NCBI RefSeq assembly: GCF_028994805.1
Contig: NZ_JAJQQP010000015.1
Coordinates: 62,001 to 126,000 of the forward strand
DNA from: Promicromonospora iranensis
Lineage (GTDB): Bacteria; Actinomycetota; Actinomycetes; Actinomycetales; Cellulomonadaceae
DNA length: 64,000 nt
Direction: 5' to 3'
How positions within the stretch are numbered: position 1 is the first letter of the stretch; the number at the start of each line of letters is the position of its first letter. The notes under the pieces are model-generated. The model did not search any database, had not been told where the DNA came from, and worked only from the letters and a program-made list of their open reading frames with translations. Positions 18,747 through 26,760 of the stretch are shown here, piece after piece. The translations under genes were made by a program, and so were the position numbers.

Positions 18747-18944
18747 CCTGGGCGGATGGCGAGGCCTGGGTTGTGGCGTGGGGTGGGGGGCGGTGACGGC
18801 AGCGCGACCGGCTTGATAGCCGGGATCGAAGGGGCCAAAAGTTATCCACAGATTCGATCTTGGGCATGCGATGCGTACGAGCGTTCGACATAATAGATGC
18901 AGCGAGGACGTGAGAACTAGAGGCGGCGAGGGGGGTGGGGTCCG

Positions 18945-20708
18945 GTGGAGCAGTCGACGTCGACGGATGGTGTTCCCGGCCCTGCCCTGCCCCCGGGCGA
19001 GTCGATCGAGGAGACGCTGGCCCGGTTCGAGAATGTGATGGACGAGCTCGCGGTCCTGACCGATCCGGAGGTGTTGGACGGGTGGGACGCCCCGACCATG
19101 GGCCGGCTGATGGAGGCACACACCCGGATCCGTGCACTGACCGGCCGCCTCGACGGCGTGCGATACACCCTGCTGTCCCGGATCGAAGCGGACGGGTCCT
19201 GGCGCTCGGGCGGGATGGCCCGCGCGTTCACCACCTGGCTGCGGATCCGAGAAGGCATCTCGGCGACGACAGCGGGTAAGGACATGACGATGGCCCGCCG
19301 CCTGGCAACGGCGCTGCCTGGGACGCGGGAGCGGCTGGTCGACGGCACCCTCGGGATCGACCATGCCCGTGTGATGACCAAGGTCGCACCGACCAGCGAG
19401 ACCCGCACGGATGCGTTGGCGTGGCTGATCGACACCCGCACGGGTGAGCGGACGACCCCGGAGGCGTTCGTGCAGACCGTGCCCGTGGACTTTCCTGACC
19501 CGGCCCAGGACCCGGACGGGGAGCACACCCGTCAGCTCATCACGCGAGTGTTGGAGGACGCGGTCACCGAGGGCGCCTTGGTCACGGGTGAGGGTCTGGT
19601 CCTGCGGGAGGCGGGTTCGTTGAACGCGGACCAGTTCCGGATCGTGGCACGCCGGTTCGCGACGATCACCGACCCCGACACCGACGACACCGACGACGAC
19701 AAGGCAGCCCTGGGCGAGTTCCTCGACCTGGCCAAAACCTTCGGCGGCTACCACCTCGCAGGCTTCCTGACCGACGAACACGGCCTCCTGGTCACCGCAG
19801 CGATCAACGCGATCATCGGCGCCCCCTCAGCGGAAGACACCCGCACCTCGACACAACGCCGCGCACAGGGCCTGGCCGACGTCGCCCGGATCGTCCTGGA
19901 CACCAACCAGGCCTCCCCGGGTGCGGCGATCCCACCCCACCTGAACGTCACGGTGTCCTGGACCGAGCTGATCGCCCAGGCCACCCGCACCCGCGAAGGC
20001 CTCTGCCTGACCTGCGGACAAACCGCACCAGGCCGCACGACGGGCACAGGAGCACCGAGCACGGGCTCGCGCACGGACATAGGTGCAGGTGCAACGGGCA
20101 CGAGCACGGGTCTGGCTCCGACAAACGCAGACCCGCCAGCCGCAGGCACAGCAACTAGAGGCCCAGCAACTGGAGGCCCAGCGGGCGCCCTGACGGTGTC
20201 CGGACTGCTGTCCGGTGGTGGCCCCGTGTTCACCGAGACCGGTGACCGCGCACCACGAGCACTGCTGCGCCGTCTGGCCTGCGACAGTGCGGTCACTCGG
20301 GTCGTGTTCGGACCCGACGGCGCCGTCCTGGACGTCGGCCGGGCACAGCGGACGGTGAGCGGGCAGATGCGGCGAGCGGTGATCGCCAGAGACCGCCACT
20401 GCGTCTTCCCCGGATGCGACCAGCCACCATCACGGTGCGAGGTCCACCACGCGATCACTCACTGGGCCCACGGCGGAAACACCTCCGTGTCCAACAGTGC
20501 GTTGTTGTGCTGGTACCACCACCAGCTCGTCGACACCCAAGGCATCACCATGCACTGGACCGGCAAACCCACCGACACGGGCACCACCACGGGCGGCACC
20601 GTCCCGGGTGCCCTGATCGAGACCGGGTGGGCCTTCACCGACGCCCGCGGACACCGCATCACCCTGCCCGAACCCATCGAAGCCCCACCCCAAGCCGAAG
20701 CCGCCTGA
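18945..20708 (+). CDS. DUF222 / HNH endonuclease-domain protein (13E12 family)
   Basis: The 587-residue protein has an N-terminal DUF222 region (about residues 20-340). A low-complexity threonine/glycine/alanine linker of about 90 residues follows. The C-terminal HNH nuclease fold reads [36 protein letters not shown], with [11 protein letters not shown]. Such genes are highly repeated in actinobacterial genomes and behave like 13E12 elements, though their function is unproven. It starts at GTG 18945 after a G-rich leader. Its 3' part overlaps, antisense, the frame of a truncated gene that follows the MelR-like regulator, suggesting that it arrived by insertion. Confidence 0.88.
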   Translation: MEQSTSTDGVPGPALPPGESIEETLARFENVMDELAVLTDPEVLDGWDAPTMGRLMEAHTRIRALTGRLDGVRYTLLSRIEADGSWRSGGMARAFTTWLRIREGISATTAGKDMTMARRLATALPGTRERLVDGTLGIDHARVMTKVAPTSETRTDALAWLIDTRTGERTTPEAFVQTVPVDFPDPAQDPDGEHTRQLITRVLEDAVTEGALVTGEGLVLREAGSLNADQFRIVARRFATITDPDTDDTDDDKAALGEFLDLAKTFGGYHLAGFLTDEHGLLVTAAINAIIGAPSAEDTRTSTQRRAQGLADVARIVLDTNQASPGAAIPPHLNVTVSWTELIAQATRTREGLCLTCGQTAPGRTTGTGAPSTGSRTDIGAGATGTSTGLAPTNADPPAAGTATRGPATGGPAGALTVSGLLSGGGPVFTETGDRAPRALLRRLACDSAVTRVVFGPDGAVLDVGRAQRTVSGQMRRAVIARDRHCVFPGCDQPPSRCEVHHAITHWAHGGNTSVSNSALLCWYHHQLVDTQGITMHWTGKPTDTGTTTGGTVPGALIETGWAFTDARGHRITLPEPIEAPPQAEAA

Positions 20709-20763
20709 CCCGCCCAGCTCACCTCGCCGCCAGGAGCGTCCGACAGACCCGGCGGGCCCGGGC

Positions 20764-20980
20764 CGGCCGGGCGGGCGGGGACGAAACCGATCGGGGTGAG
20801 CAGCTCGTCGTCGACGATCGCGTTGTACAGGCCCGTGCAGCCCTCGTCGAAGACGTAGAGGATCGCTTTGTCGTGCAGAAGCTGGACGGCGAGCGCCCAC
20901 GCGAGCTCGGCCTGCGGCCCGGCCGGCAGGGCGGGCGAGTCGGTCACGTGCGAGACGTCGCGCTCTATGGGGTGGAGCAT
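20764..20980 (-). pseudogene. Truncated gene coupled to the MelR-like regulator
   Basis: On the minus strand an ATG at 20980 overlaps the stop of the AraC-type gene (ATGA). It opens a frame whose first 60-65 residues look coding (ERDVSHVTDSPALPAG, then LLHDKAILYVFDEGC and YNAIVDDELLTPIGF). After about 20790 the translation turns into low-complexity sequence and runs antisense through the 3' end of the DUF222 gene to a stop at 20459. I read this as the 5' part of a gene cut off where the DUF222 gene begins. I do not recognise the family with confidence. Confidence 0.5.
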
Positions 20981-21864
20981 CAGCGGAAGCTGCGGCGGTA
21001 GTCGCCCGGCGCGACGCCGCACACCTGCCGGAAGGTGTCGTAGAAGCTGCTCTGCGCGGTGAACCCTGCCGCGTGCGCGATCTCAGCGGTGGTGCGGTCC
21101 GACGTGATGAGCAGCCGCTGTGCCTCCGCCACCCGGCAGCGTGCGATGTACGTGCCGACGGTGGTGCCGACCACCCGCTTGAAGAGCGTCATCGCGTGGC
21201 TCGGGCTCAGGTGGACGGCCCGGGCCACGTCGGACGCGGTGATCGGCGAGCGGTAGTGCTCCGCCACGAACTGCGCCATCTCCGCGGCGCGCCCGGCTGC
21301 GCCGGACTGCGGCGCCGACACGGGCTCCGCCGTCGGACCCCGGCCCCGGCCCGGGCCCCGGCCGCGGTCCGAGCCGTCCTGGGCGACGCCCGCCAGGACC
21401 CTGCGCACGAACGCCTGGGCCTCCAGCATGACCACCGTGCTGTGGCCGCCGTCCAGCACGTCGTGGTGCCAGCTCGTGAAGAGGGCCGCGACGTCGCGCA
21501 CCAGGGCGGTGGCCGGCACGACGACGAGCCACGCACGCAGCAGCACCGCCACCTGCTCGGCGGGCAGCGTCCAGCTCAGCACCTCCGTGAGCGGGATGTG
21601 CACCCACGACACGTCGGTAGGCGTAGCGCCCGGGTCCACGAGCTGGTGCGGCGTGCCACCCCAGAACAGCGCCACCTCCCCCGCCTCGACCCGCAGGTAC
21701 GAGCCGCCGAAGAGGTAGTCGAGCCGCCCTGCGTGCACGAGGTTGAGCTCCAGGTCGTCGTGCCGGTGCGGCCGCCGCATCACCGGCGGCGCACCCTGGC
21801 GCACCCACAGAGCAGGTTCGGCCAGCTCCACCTCGTCGTCCGCGAGCGCCATGGGCGGGAGCAT
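20980..21864 (-). CDS. AraC-family regulator, MelR-like
   Basis: The protein (294 residues from ATG 21864; ATG 21852 also possible) has an N-terminal cupin sensor domain with HRHDDLELNLVHAGRLDYLF and ALFWGGTPHQLVDPG. This closely follows the E. coli MelR sensor pattern (LFWACTPHQLTDTG). The C-terminal double helix-turn-helix (about 195-290) includes ITASDVARAVHLSPSHAMTLFKRVVG and AEIAHAAGFTAQSSFYDTFRQVCGVAPGDYRR. A GRGPGRGRGP linker joins the domains. MelR controls melibiose utilisation, and a GH4 alpha-galactosidase gene lies 1.3 kb away, so it is the likely regulator of that gene. Confidence 0.85.
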   Translation of the reverse strand: MLPPMALADDEVELAEPALWVRQGAPPVMRRPHRHDDLELNLVHAGRLDYLFGGSYLRVEAGEVALFWGGTPHQLVDPGATPTDVSWVHIPLTEVLSWTLPAEQVAVLLRAWLVVVPATALVRDVAALFTSWHHDVLDGGHSTVVMLEAQAFVRRVLAGVAQDGSDRGRGPGRGRGPTAEPVSAPQSGAAGRAAEMAQFVAEHYRSPITASDVARAVHLSPSHAMTLFKRVVGTTVGTYIARCRVAEAQRLLITSDRTTAEIAHAAGFTAQSSFYDTFRQVCGVAPGDYRRSFR

Positions 21865-21948
21865 AGGGGCTGCCCACGACGACGGCGCTCTCTGGCCGCG
21901 TCGGGGCGTAAAGTTTTCGCTGGCCGACGGAAGGACAGGTGGCGCCGC

Positions 21949-22545
21949 ATGGCGGGCAGAGGTAGGCCGCGGGAGTTCGACGTCGACGAGGCACTCGACG
22001 CCGCCATCCAGGTCTTCTGGCGACAGGGGTACGAGGGGACCACCCTCGACGACCTGACCACAGCGATGGGCATCGGCCGCCCGAGCCTCTATGCCGCGTT
22101 CGGCGACAAGGAAGCGACGTTCAAGGCGGCCGTGACGCGGTACGCGCAGGTCGACATGCGCTATGTCGAGACGGCGCTGGCCGAGCCCACGGCGTTCTCC
22201 GTGGCCACGCACTACCTCCACGGCAACATTCGCACCATCACCAACCCGGCCCGGCCGCCCGGCTGTCTGACCGTGCAGGGTGGGGTCTCCGGCTCACGGG
22301 CCGACCAGCCGATCGTCGAGTTCCTCAGGTCGGTCCGGGTCGACGTCGAGGCGCGCCTCGCGGCACGCTTCGAGCAAGCCGTCACGGACGGCGATCTCCC
22401 GACGACCGCGGACCCGGATGACCTGGCAAGGTACCTGCTGACGGTCACCAGCGGCCAGGCCATCCAGGCCGGCAACGGCGCGACTCGTGCTCAGCTGTCT
22501 CGCATCGCCGAGCACGCCCTGGCGGCTTTCCGGCCGTTCGCCTAG
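21949..22545 (+). CDS. TetR/AcrR-family transcriptional regulator
   Basis: The 198-residue product has an N-terminal TetR DNA-binding domain (RGRPREFDVDEALDAAIQVFWRQGYEGTTLDDLTTAMGIGRPSLYAAFGDKEATF). The C-terminal ligand domain contains PPGCLTVQGG, the look of the subgroup often found beside short-chain dehydrogenases and SnoaL-like proteins. It is convergent with the SnoaL-like gene, overlapping its 3' end by 4 bases, and divergent from the MelR-like regulator with about 85 bases between. The inducer is unknown. Confidence 0.87.
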   Translation: MAGRGRPREFDVDEALDAAIQVFWRQGYEGTTLDDLTTAMGIGRPSLYAAFGDKEATFKAAVTRYAQVDMRYVETALAEPTAFSVATHYLHGNIRTITNPARPPGCLTVQGGVSGSRADQPIVEFLRSVRVDVEARLAARFEQAVTDGDLPTTADPDDLARYLLTVTSGQAIQAGNGATRAQLSRIAEHALAAFRPFA

Positions 22546-22958
22546 CCGCCCTCGGTGCGCGGCACACGCAGCTGTGCCTGGACGGCCTGGGCGTCGATGA
22601 GGTAGTTCATCTCGTAGAAGCGCCCGTCGCGGACCTTGTGGAAGGAGTACTCGGCGAACTCCAGCGTGGCACCGGTGGGAGCCACCCCGAGCCACTCCTT
22701 GGTGTGGGTGCCCTTGTTGTAGAGGCGGGCGGCGACGCGGTCCCCGTCGATGGCGACGTCCTGGACGCGCCAGGTGAAGTCCGGCACGGAGTCACCGTGC
22801 CCCCTCAGCTCGGCGAGGATGTGGTCTCGCGTGACCGGCTTGCCGTTCTCGACCAGCTCGTCGTGGACGAACTCGGTCGCGCGGTCGAAGTCGTGCGCGT
22901 TGAGCGCTTCGATGTAGCGCTCGAAGACCTCGCGCACCTCGGACTCGGACGTGGCCAT
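22542..22958 (-). CDS. SnoaL-like / NTF2-fold protein
   Basis: The 138-residue protein from ATG 22958, with GGAGG at 22967-22971 just upstream, has the SnoaL/NTF2 pattern: REVFERYIEALNAHDFDRATEFVHDELVENG, a central TWRVQDVAIDGDRVAARLYNKGTHTKEWLG strand pair, and a C-terminal GRFYEMNYLIDAQAVQAQL. Such cone-shaped proteins include polyketide cyclases and small hydrolases or isomerases, and their substrate cannot be read from sequence. It converges with the TetR gene, overlapping at the stop codons (22542-22545). Confidence 0.82.
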   Translation of the reverse strand: MATSESEVREVFERYIEALNAHDFDRATEFVHDELVENGKPVTRDHILAELRGHGDSVPDFTWRVQDVAIDGDRVAARLYNKGTHTKEWLGVAPTGATLEFAEYSFHKVRDGRFYEMNYLIDAQAVQAQLRVPRTEGG

Positions 22959-23198
22959 GGTGGCCTCCTTCTCTCCCAGGTCGGGATCGTGTACCGCGAT
23001 CGTGATGGGCCGCGACGTCCTCCCCGGACTCGCCGTGGCGGCCGTCGCTGTGGCTGCAACCTTGACCCGCCTCTTTATATTCCAGCCAGTACAGAAATCG
23101 TCCACGCTGTGCGACACGGACGCACGATCGAAGGATCCCGGACAGTCGGGGCACGCAGCCGGAGGTGCCACCATCTTTCTCGGGCCTAACTTCGCAGC

Positions 23199-24599
23199 AT
23201 GGCTCATTCCCCGAAGATCACGATCATCGGCGCGGGCGGTTTCGTCTTCCCGTTCCGCCTCGTCGGCGACCTGCTCAGCTTTCCGGCCCTGCGGGGTGCG
23301 ACGCTCAGCCTGATGGACCTGGACGCGGGACGTCTGGACCGGGTGGCGACGGCCACCCGAGAGCTGGTGGCGCACCATGGCCTGCCGACGGTGGTGGAGC
23401 AGACGACGGACCGGCGCGAGGCGTTGCGGGACGCGGACTTCGTCATCATCACGTTCCAGGTGGGTGGTGTGGAGTCGTACCGGCACGACGTCGAGATCCC
23501 GCGGCGGTACGGCGTCGACCAGACGGTGGGCGACACGGTCGGTCCGGGTGGTGTGTTCCGGTTCCTGCGCTCGGTGCGGGCCTACCAGGACATCGCCGCC
23601 GATGCGCTGAAGCTGTGCCCGGACGCGCAGTTCATCAACTATGCGAACCCGATGGCGATGGCGACGGCCTACCTGAACGCGCTGGGGCTGCGCACCGTGG
23701 GCCTGTGCCACAGCGTCCAGGGCACCACGCGGATGCTGGCGCGGACGCTGGGTGTGCCGTACGACGAGGTGTCGTACCGCTGTGCGGGCATCAACCATCA
23801 GGCGTGGGTGCTGGAGTTCCGGCACGGCCAGGAGGACCTGTACCCGCGGCTGCGCGAGGTCATGACGGAGCGGCACCGGCGGGGCCGTGCCGCGGCGGAC
23901 CTGGTGCCGGACGGCGGGGACCACTCCGAGGAGGCGCTGGCGGCCAGCAACTACGAGGGTGGCAACGAGCAGGTCCGCACCACGCTGATGAACCACTTCG
24001 GCTACTTCGAGACGGAGTCGAGCCATCACGCGTCGGAGTACGTGCCGTACTTCCGCAAGGACGCCGAGACGGTCCTGGAGTACATCCCGGAGCGGTGGGA
24101 CTACTACGAGATCTGCGCGGCGCACGACGAGCAGGGCGACGTCGACGAGCAGCTGGAGCGGCTCAGGGCGGACCTGAGCCCGTCGGTCGAGTACGGGGCG
24201 TCCATCGTGAACGCGGTGGTGACCGGCGTGCCTGCGGTGGTGTACGGGAACGTGCCGAACGCGGGCCGGGTGATCACGAACCTGCCGGACGACGCGTGCG
24301 TGGAGGTGGCGTGCCTGGTCGACGCGAACGGTGTGCAGCCGACGAGCGTCGGGGACCTGCCGCCACAGCTCGCGGCGATCAACCGCACGAACGTGAACGT
24401 CCAGACGCTCGCGGTGCGCGCGGCGCTGACCGGTGACGTCGAGCACGTGCACCACGCGGTGGCCATGGACCCGCTGACCTCGGCGCACTGCACGCTGGAG
24501 CAGATCCGCGCGATGACCGACGAGCTGCTCGCCGCGCACGCCGCGCTGCTGCCGGACGCGCTCCTGTCGGGCACCTCGCGGCCGGCGCTGGTGGGCTGA
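23199..24599 (+). CDS. melA: GH4 alpha-galactosidase
   Basis: This 466-residue member of glycoside hydrolase family 4 has an N-terminal Rossmann NAD site (ITIIGAGGFVFPF), DADFVIITFQVGG, the Mn-binding GLCHSVQGTTRML and the GINHQAWVLEF signature. RRYGVDQTVGDTVGPGG and INYANPMAMATAY also match alpha-galactosidases of the MelA type. The enzyme uses NAD+ and Mn2+ to cleave melibiose-type alpha-galactosides in the cytoplasm. The GH26 enzyme further right acts on mannans, so the two could cooperate on galactomannan. A strong hairpin follows the gene. Confidence 0.93.
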   Translation: MAHSPKITIIGAGGFVFPFRLVGDLLSFPALRGATLSLMDLDAGRLDRVATATRELVAHHGLPTVVEQTTDRREALRDADFVIITFQVGGVESYRHDVEIPRRYGVDQTVGDTVGPGGVFRFLRSVRAYQDIAADALKLCPDAQFINYANPMAMATAYLNALGLRTVGLCHSVQGTTRMLARTLGVPYDEVSYRCAGINHQAWVLEFRHGQEDLYPRLREVMTERHRRGRAAADLVPDGGDHSEEALAASNYEGGNEQVRTTLMNHFGYFETESSHHASEYVPYFRKDAETVLEYIPERWDYYEICAAHDEQGDVDEQLERLRADLSPSVEYGASIVNAVVTGVPAVVYGNVPNAGRVITNLPDDACVEVACLVDANGVQPTSVGDLPPQLAAINRTNVNVQTLAVRAALTGDVEHVHHAVAMDPLTSAHCTLEQIRAMTDELLAAHAALLPDALLSGTSRPALVG

Positions 24600-24610
24600 G
24601 CGTCCGCAGT

Positions 24611-24634
24611 GCCCCGGGCGACGGAGCCCGGGGC
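24611..24634 (+). terminator. Hairpin after the alpha-galactosidase gene
   Basis: GCCCCGGGC (24611-24619) and GCCCGGGGC (24626-24634) pair perfectly around GACGGA, 12 bases after the melA stop. It is a GC-rich actinobacterial terminator without a T-run. Confidence 0.65.
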
Positions 24635-24773
24635 CGGTCCGGGCCGACCGCTGTCCTGCCGAGCGCCGGCATCAGATAGCCGGAGCCGGACAGCGGCACG
24701 AAGATCCTCGTGCAGATCTGCCGGCGGGCTGTCCAGCTCGCGGTTTCCGGCCCGTACGCCGGGGCCCCGCTCC

Positions 24774-24785
24774 TAGACTGCCTTC
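24774..24785 (+). promoter_or_regulatory. -10 element for a leaderless TetR transcript
   Basis: TAGACT at 24774-24779 is followed by six bases and then the GTG start at 24786, the same spacing as before the kinase at 11293 and metH at 32559. Confidence 0.5.
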
Positions 24786-25415
24786 GTGACCCCGCGCCGG
24801 CAGCAGATCCTGAGCACGGCAGCCGACCTGTTCGCCGCCCGTGGTTTCCACGGCGTCTCCATGGGAGACATCGGCGCCGCCGTCGGCGTCTCCGGCCCCG
24901 CCCTGTACAAGCACTTCGCGGGCAAGGAGGACATCCTCGGGCAGTGCCTGCTGCACGCCTCCGACCAGCTCCTCGCGGGGGCACGCGAGCTGCTGTCCGA
25001 CGGCGGTGCGGGCTCCGCCGTCGGACCGCCGGCCGCGGCCGGCCAACCAGCCGCGGCCGGTCAATCAGCCGCGGCCGGTCAATCAGCCACAGCCGCGCTG
25101 GAGGCGCTGATCGCCCGGCACGCCGACTTCGCGCTCGACAACCCGGCCCTGATCGTCGTGCAGGAGCGGGAGTGGAGCGCGCTCGGCGCGGACGCTCAGG
25201 CGCAGGTCCGCAAGCGCCAGCTGGCCTATGTCGACGTGTGGTGCGACGCGCTGCGTCCGCTGCGCCCCGACCTCGGCCCGGCCGAGGCGCGGGCCGCCGT
25301 GCAGGCCGCCTTCGGTCTGCTCAACTCGACGCCCCACAGCGCACGCATCAGCCGGGGCGCCATGCGCTCCCTGCTGACCCGCATGGCGTGCGCGGCCCTG
25401 CTCTCCGACCGTTGA
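24786..25415 (+). CDS. TetR-family regulator, probable repressor of branched-chain acyl-CoA catabolism
   Basis: The 209-residue protein begins with a TetR helix-turn-helix domain (RRQQILSTAADLFAARGFHG, then VGVSGPALYKHFAGKEDIL). A low-complexity loop of three AAAGQ-type repeats at about residues 80-100 (encoded by an 18-base tandem repeat at 25030-25083) leads into the ligand domain. It is convergent with the acyl-CoA dehydrogenase. A TetR repressor beside leucine-degradation genes is the arrangement of mycobacterial BkaR, so this is the best candidate to bind GGTTAA-N6-TTAACC; that link is inference from position. Confidence 0.82.
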   Translation: MTPRRQQILSTAADLFAARGFHGVSMGDIGAAVGVSGPALYKHFAGKEDILGQCLLHASDQLLAGARELLSDGGAGSAVGPPAAAGQPAAAGQSAAAGQSATAALEALIARHADFALDNPALIVVQEREWSALGADAQAQVRKRQLAYVDVWCDALRPLRPDLGPAEARAAVQAAFGLLNSTPHSARISRGAMRSLLTRMACAALLSDR

Positions 25416-25474
25416 GTGCTGGATATTCGCCCCTTCGAAGCGCTCAGGAGCGCAAATATCCAGCACTCAACGGT
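25408..25474. terminator. Bidirectional terminator with 20-bp perfect stem
   Basis: ACCGTTGAGTGCTGGATATT (25408-25427) pairs without mismatch with 25455-25474, with a 27-base loop. The stem contains the TetR stop codon and lies 12 bases from the convergent acyl-CoA dehydrogenase stop. Confidence 0.7.
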
Positions 25475-25486
25475 TCCGTCAGCGGG

Positions 25487-26662
25487 TCACTCGACCGGGA
25501 GGCCCAGACCCCTCGCGATGAGCATCCGCTGGAGCTCGGAGGTGCCCTCGCCGATCTCCAGCACCTTGGCGTCACGGTAGAAGCGGGCGATGGGCCCGTC
25601 CTCCATGACGCCGTAGCCACCGAACACCTGCGCGGCGATGCGCGTGGCGGTGACGGCGGACTCCGTGGCGTAGAGCTTGGCGACCGACGACGCCCTGCGG
25701 AACTCGTCGAGCGGCGCGCCCTCGTCCTTCATCGCGGCGGCCCGGTAGGTGAGCGCCCGGCTGGCCTGGAGCATCACCTCGAGGTCCGCGACCTGGAAGG
25801 CGACGCCCTGCTTGCGGCCGATCGGCCCGCCGAACGTGGGGCGCACAGCGGCGTGCTCCACGGCCAGGTCGCGCATCGCCTGGATGCAGCCGGTGGCGAG
25901 CGCCGCGACGGCGACCCGGCCGGTGTTGAGGCAGATCATGAGCTGCTTGAAGCCGTTGCCCCGCTGGCCCAGCAGGTTCGCCTCGGGGACGCGGACGTCC
26001 TCGAACCGCAGCGCGTGGGTGTCCACGGCGCGCCAGCTCATCTTGTCGTGCAGGGGCTCGACGATGAACCCCGGCGTGCCGGTCGGCACGACGATGGCGC
26101 TGAGCTCGGGCCGGCCGTCCGACAGGGTGCCGGTGCGCGCCGCGACGGTGCAGACGCTGGTGATCGGCGTTCCCGAGTTGGTGATGAACTGCTTGGCACC
26201 GTTGATGACCCACTGCCCGTCGACGAGCTCGGCGGTGGTCGACATGGCGTTGGCGTCGCTGCCCGCGCCCGGCTCGGTGAGGCCGAACGCGCCGAGGGTG
26301 CGGCCGGCGACGAGGTCGGGCAGCCAGGTGTCCTTCTGCTCGTCGGTTCCGTAGGCCAGCAGGGTGCCGACCCCGAGGCCGACGCCGGCCCCGAGCGTGA
26401 TGCCGACGGACTGGTCCACGCGGCCGATCTCCTCGACGGCGATGCTGAGCCCGGTGAGCCCGAGGTCGGACCCTCCGTATTCCTCCGGGGCAGTCAGGCC
26501 GAACAGGCCCAGCTCCCCCATCTGGTGCACCAGCTCGACGGGCAGGCGGCTTTCCCTGTCCCATCGGCCGATGTGGGGCGCGATCTCGCGGTCGGCGAAG
26601 TCCCGTACCGCGTCCCGGAGCTTGGTGTGCTCCGGGTTCTCTGGTGGATGCATGTTGCGCAT
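25487..26662 (-). CDS. Acyl-CoA dehydrogenase, probably isovaleryl-CoA dehydrogenase
   Basis: The 391-residue flavoenzyme from ATG 26662 (ATG 26653 possible) has the family signatures FGLTEPGAGSDANAMSTTAELVDG and FGGYGVMEDGPIARFYRDAKVLEIGEGTSELQRMLIARGL, the latter ending with the catalytic-base region. Context makes isovaleryl-CoA the likely substrate: it is divergent from an enoyl-CoA hydratase and shares an operator palindrome with the methylcrotonyl-CoA carboxylase operon. Isovaleryl-CoA dehydrogenase produces the 3-methylcrotonyl-CoA used by that carboxylase. Upstream open frame to 26722 crosses the operator and was rejected as start. Confidence 0.9.
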   Translation of the reverse strand: MRNMHPPENPEHTKLRDAVRDFADREIAPHIGRWDRESRLPVELVHQMGELGLFGLTAPEEYGGSDLGLTGLSIAVEEIGRVDQSVGITLGAGVGLGVGTLLAYGTDEQKDTWLPDLVAGRTLGAFGLTEPGAGSDANAMSTTAELVDGQWVINGAKQFITNSGTPITSVCTVAARTGTLSDGRPELSAIVVPTGTPGFIVEPLHDKMSWRAVDTHALRFEDVRVPEANLLGQRGNGFKQLMICLNTGRVAVAALATGCIQAMRDLAVEHAAVRPTFGGPIGRKQGVAFQVADLEVMLQASRALTYRAAAMKDEGAPLDEFRRASSVAKLYATESAVTATRIAAQVFGGYGVMEDGPIARFYRDAKVLEIGEGTSELQRMLIARGLGLPVE

Positions 26663-26670
26663 GTCACTGA

Positions 26671-26688
26671 GGTTAACCACCATTAACC
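26671..26688. promoter_or_regulatory. Palindromic operator GGTTAA-N6-TTAACC (copy 2)
   Basis: GGTTAA (26671-26676) and TTAACC (26683-26688) lie between the divergent acyl-CoA dehydrogenase (start 26662) and enoyl-CoA hydratase (start 26761). Arms and spacing equal those of the copy at 18729-18746; the first two spacer positions and the flanking CC also agree partly. It could control both divergent promoters. Confidence 0.65.
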
Positions 26689-26760
26689 CCGACGCGCTAG
26701 ATGCGCGCCGGACCGCGCTCACCGGTCGAGCGTGCGAGGCCCTGCCAGGAGGACATACCG

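Noticed and set aside
17158-19137. N-terminal extension of the carboxylase beta subunit to 19137
   Set aside because: It would cross the operator palindrome and run antisense to the DUF222 gene. ATG 18720 starts at the family's usual position.
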